In this document: positions 62,770 through 64,000 of the stretch, one piece after another
How the letters are laid out: each line of letters begins with the position of its first letter
Position numbering within the stretch: position 1 is the first letter of the stretch
Made by a program: the position numbers and the translations under genes
Notes under the pieces: model-generated
What the model was told of the DNA's origin: nothing
The model's input: the letters and a program-made list of their open reading frames with translations, nothing else
Database searches by the model: none
NCBI GenBank assembly: GCA_947489665.1
Contig: CANLEH010000006.1
Span: forward strand, 230,151 to 294,150
Direction of reading: 5' to 3'
Length of the DNA: 64,000 bases
From: an uncultured Roseicyclus sp.
Lineage (GTDB): Bacteria > Pseudomonadota > Alphaproteobacteria > Rhodobacterales > Rhodobacteraceae

Positions 62770-63417
62770 ATGAAACGGCTATTGATCACCGCTGCGGTAA
62801 GTCTTTCCGGGCTACCCGCTGCCGCCGACCCCTTGCTGGAAGGATTGCAAGAGCGGATCGTTGGGACTTGGACATCAATCACGTGCGAAATACGCCCGAG
62901 CCCAGATCCCGCGGGCGGCGCGCCGACCCCAACCTACCTGACCCGTGACTTCACCTACGACGCCGATGGTGGCTTCGCAGCCAATATCACGGTCTATGCG
63001 GACGCGGCCTGTGAGATCCCGGCCGTGGCCTATGATTTTGCAGGTGAGCTTGCCTGGCACGGCCCAAACCCGGCAGCCGAAGGCGCATGGAGCCAGGATT
63101 ATGTGCTGAACCGCCAGTTGGAACTGACCCTCCTTGCGCCGCCGATGGTTGAGCAAATGAATCAATTGCCAGAGGGCGCGTGCGGGGACGGGCCGTTCGA
63201 GCTCAACGCCGTCCGCGACATCCTCGGCCAGCCCTGTGCTTTGCTGAATTTTGTCGAGGGCTCGGATATCGTCGTGGACCACGATTTTCTGTATGTCCGC
63301 GAAGATACCCCCAACATGCTCTTCATGGGCGGCAAACATGTGGATGGCACGGGATTCTACTACCCAGAGAACCGACCGACCGTGGGGTTGCAGCAGCCAT
63401 TGATCCGAGTGGAGTAG
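62770..63417 (+). CDS. secreted APCDD1-like protein
   Basis: This 215-residue protein has a signal peptide (MKRLLITAAVSLSGLPAAA) and one domain resembling human APCDD1. The pattern GTWTSITCEIRP, YLTRDFTYDADGGF, VYADAACEIP follows the recalled GxWxSxxCExRP, LTRxFxF, YxDxxCxxP order of that domain. The later ACGDG, GQPCALL and NMLFMGGKHVDGTGFYYPENRPT match its CGxxG, GC and LLFNGQxPSDG...RPTSYQ parts. Cysteines are 39, 81, 138 and 156, matching two possible disulfides. APCDD1 is a lipid-binding Wnt inhibitor; a bacterial role is unknown. It is divergent from the HxlR gene. Confidence 0.7.
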   Translation: MKRLLITAAVSLSGLPAAADPLLEGLQERIVGTWTSITCEIRPSPDPAGGAPTPTYLTRDFTYDADGGFAANITVYADAACEIPAVAYDFAGELAWHGPNPAAEGAWSQDYVLNRQLELTLLAPPMVEQMNQLPEGACGDGPFELNAVRDILGQPCALLNFVEGSDIVVDHDFLYVREDTPNMLFMGGKHVDGTGFYYPENRPTVGLQQPLIRVE

Positions 63418-63487
63418 GGGCCTTTTCAAGACTGGATGGGCATGTTAGCCCGCGCGCAAATCCAAACGCCCGAACGGAGCATCTCCC

Positions 63488-63910
63488 ATGGCCATCCAGC
63501 GCACCTTTTCCATCATCAAGCCCGACGCCACCAAACGGAACCTGACCGGCCAGATCGCCGCCAAGTTCGAAGAGGCAGGCCTTCGCATTGTTGCCTCCAA
63601 GCGCATCCAACTCACGCTGGCGCAGGCGCAGACCTTTTACGGCGTGCACAAAGAACGCCCTTTCTTTGACGAGCTCTGCGAGTTCATGATTTCCGAGCCA
63701 ATTGTTGTTCAGGTTCTCGAAGGCGAAGACGCGATTGCAAAGAACCGCGAAGTGATGGGGGCAACGAACCCCGCTGAAGCGGCCGAAGGCACGATCCGCA
63801 AGGAATTTGCACTGTCGATCGGCGAGAATTCGGTGCATGGGTCTGATGCGCCGGAAACGGCAGCAGAAGAAATTGCCTTTTTCTTCTCTGGGCTTGAGCT
63901 GGTCGGCTAA
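63488..63910 (+). CDS. ndk: nucleoside diphosphate kinase
   Basis: Ndk moves phosphate between nucleoside di- and triphosphates. The 140-residue protein has IKPDATKRN at the start, the KERPFF Kpn-loop region and the active-site His in NSVHGSD (H117). Length is standard. It lies 70 bases after the APCDD1-like gene and is followed by a perfect terminator. Confidence 0.97.
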   Translation: MAIQRTFSIIKPDATKRNLTGQIAAKFEEAGLRIVASKRIQLTLAQAQTFYGVHKERPFFDELCEFMISEPIVVQVLEGEDAIAKNREVMGATNPAEAAEGTIRKEFALSIGENSVHGSDAPETAAEEIAFFFSGLELVG

Positions 63911-63931
63911 CCCCGTTCCATCCGAGACCAC

Positions 63932-63959
63932 AAAAGGGCGCCCCAACGGGCGCCCTTTT
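63932..63959 (+). terminator. intrinsic terminator of ndk
   Basis: AAAAGGGCGCCC and GGGCGCCCTTTT form a perfect 12-base stem over CAAC, 22 bases past the ndk stop, ending in TTTTCC. Confidence 0.93.
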
Positions 63960-63966
63960 CCATATG

Positions 63967-63998
63967 AAAACGCCCCCCACCGTTTCCAGTGAGGGGCG
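63967..63998 (-). terminator. intrinsic terminator of a gene beyond the right edge
   Basis: On the minus strand CGCCCCTCAC and GTGGGGGGCG pair with one mismatch over a 8-base loop, then TTTT. It should end a convergent gene located past the window end. Confidence 0.75.
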
Positions 63999-64000
63999 CG

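Overview
The window looks like a chromosomal segment of a marine Rhodobacteraceae (Roseobacter-group) alphaproteobacterium. The base composition is high in GC. Several families typical of the group are present: DUF2849 and DUF934 in the cysteine operon, DUF4167, an OlsB-type acyltransferase, the long dCTP deaminase, a DddP-type DMSP lyase and a CO-dehydrogenase-like coxSLM cluster. Intergenic repeats of the GAGGTATTTTTGGAACAAGGAAG type recur. No phage, transposase, plasmid, rRNA or CRISPR signal was seen. One tRNA gene (Pro, GGG) is present.

Layout. 1-9.8 kb: the tail of a secreted protein, then a molybdenum-hydroxylase locus in two halves. The maturation genes (VWA CoxE, XdhC, MoeA-like protein) come first and the structural genes coxS-coxL-coxM second. 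A convergent ArsR-SRPBCC-DUF899 operon lies between them. CoxL carries the AYRGAGR motif of form II enzymes. 9.8-12.1 kb: a palindromic repeat, a small porin-like protein, infC with an apparent AUA start, and a membrane-anchored Ala/Glu repeat protein. 12.1-18.3 kb: an assimilatory sulfur operon on the minus strand (cysG-DUF2849-cysI-cysH-DUF934-fpr) with a divergent Lrp/AsnC regulator. 18.2-24 kb: a hydrolase-OsmC fusion, a membrane EEP-family protein, dddP and a divergent DUF3445 gene, dCTP deaminase and tRNA-Pro.

24-33.3 kb: the conserved DUF177-rpmF-plsX-fabH-ihfA-merR block with bamE divergent, then olsB, a FemAB/GNAT-like gene, tyrS and anmK. 33.3-43 kb: a YqiJ-flotillin-cupin operon, eno, two EamA transporters, a Fur-family regulator, a DUF533 protein and selO. 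43-48.2 kb: small membrane and secreted proteins, a nucleoside hydrolase, DUF1499, prfA-prmC and DUF4167. 48.2-55.8 kb: an outer-membrane biogenesis operon on the minus strand (lptF-lptG-lptD-surA-pdxA-rsmA). 55.8-64 kb: pepA-holC, a retropepsin-like protein, a MarC protein, an ABC-F ATPase, an MFS transporter with a convergent HxlR regulator, a secreted protein resembling the vertebrate Wnt inhibitor APCDD1, and ndk.

Most of the window is ordinary core genome. The points most worth following are the APCDD1-like protein, the DddP enzyme with every known metal and catalytic position kept beside a DUF3445 gene, the split form II cox locus with an embedded ArsR operon and a direct-repeat operator, the Ala/Glu repeat protein, and the two uncharacterised small proteins in the sulfite-reductase operon. 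All family calls come from reading motifs and recalled family features; no database search was run.
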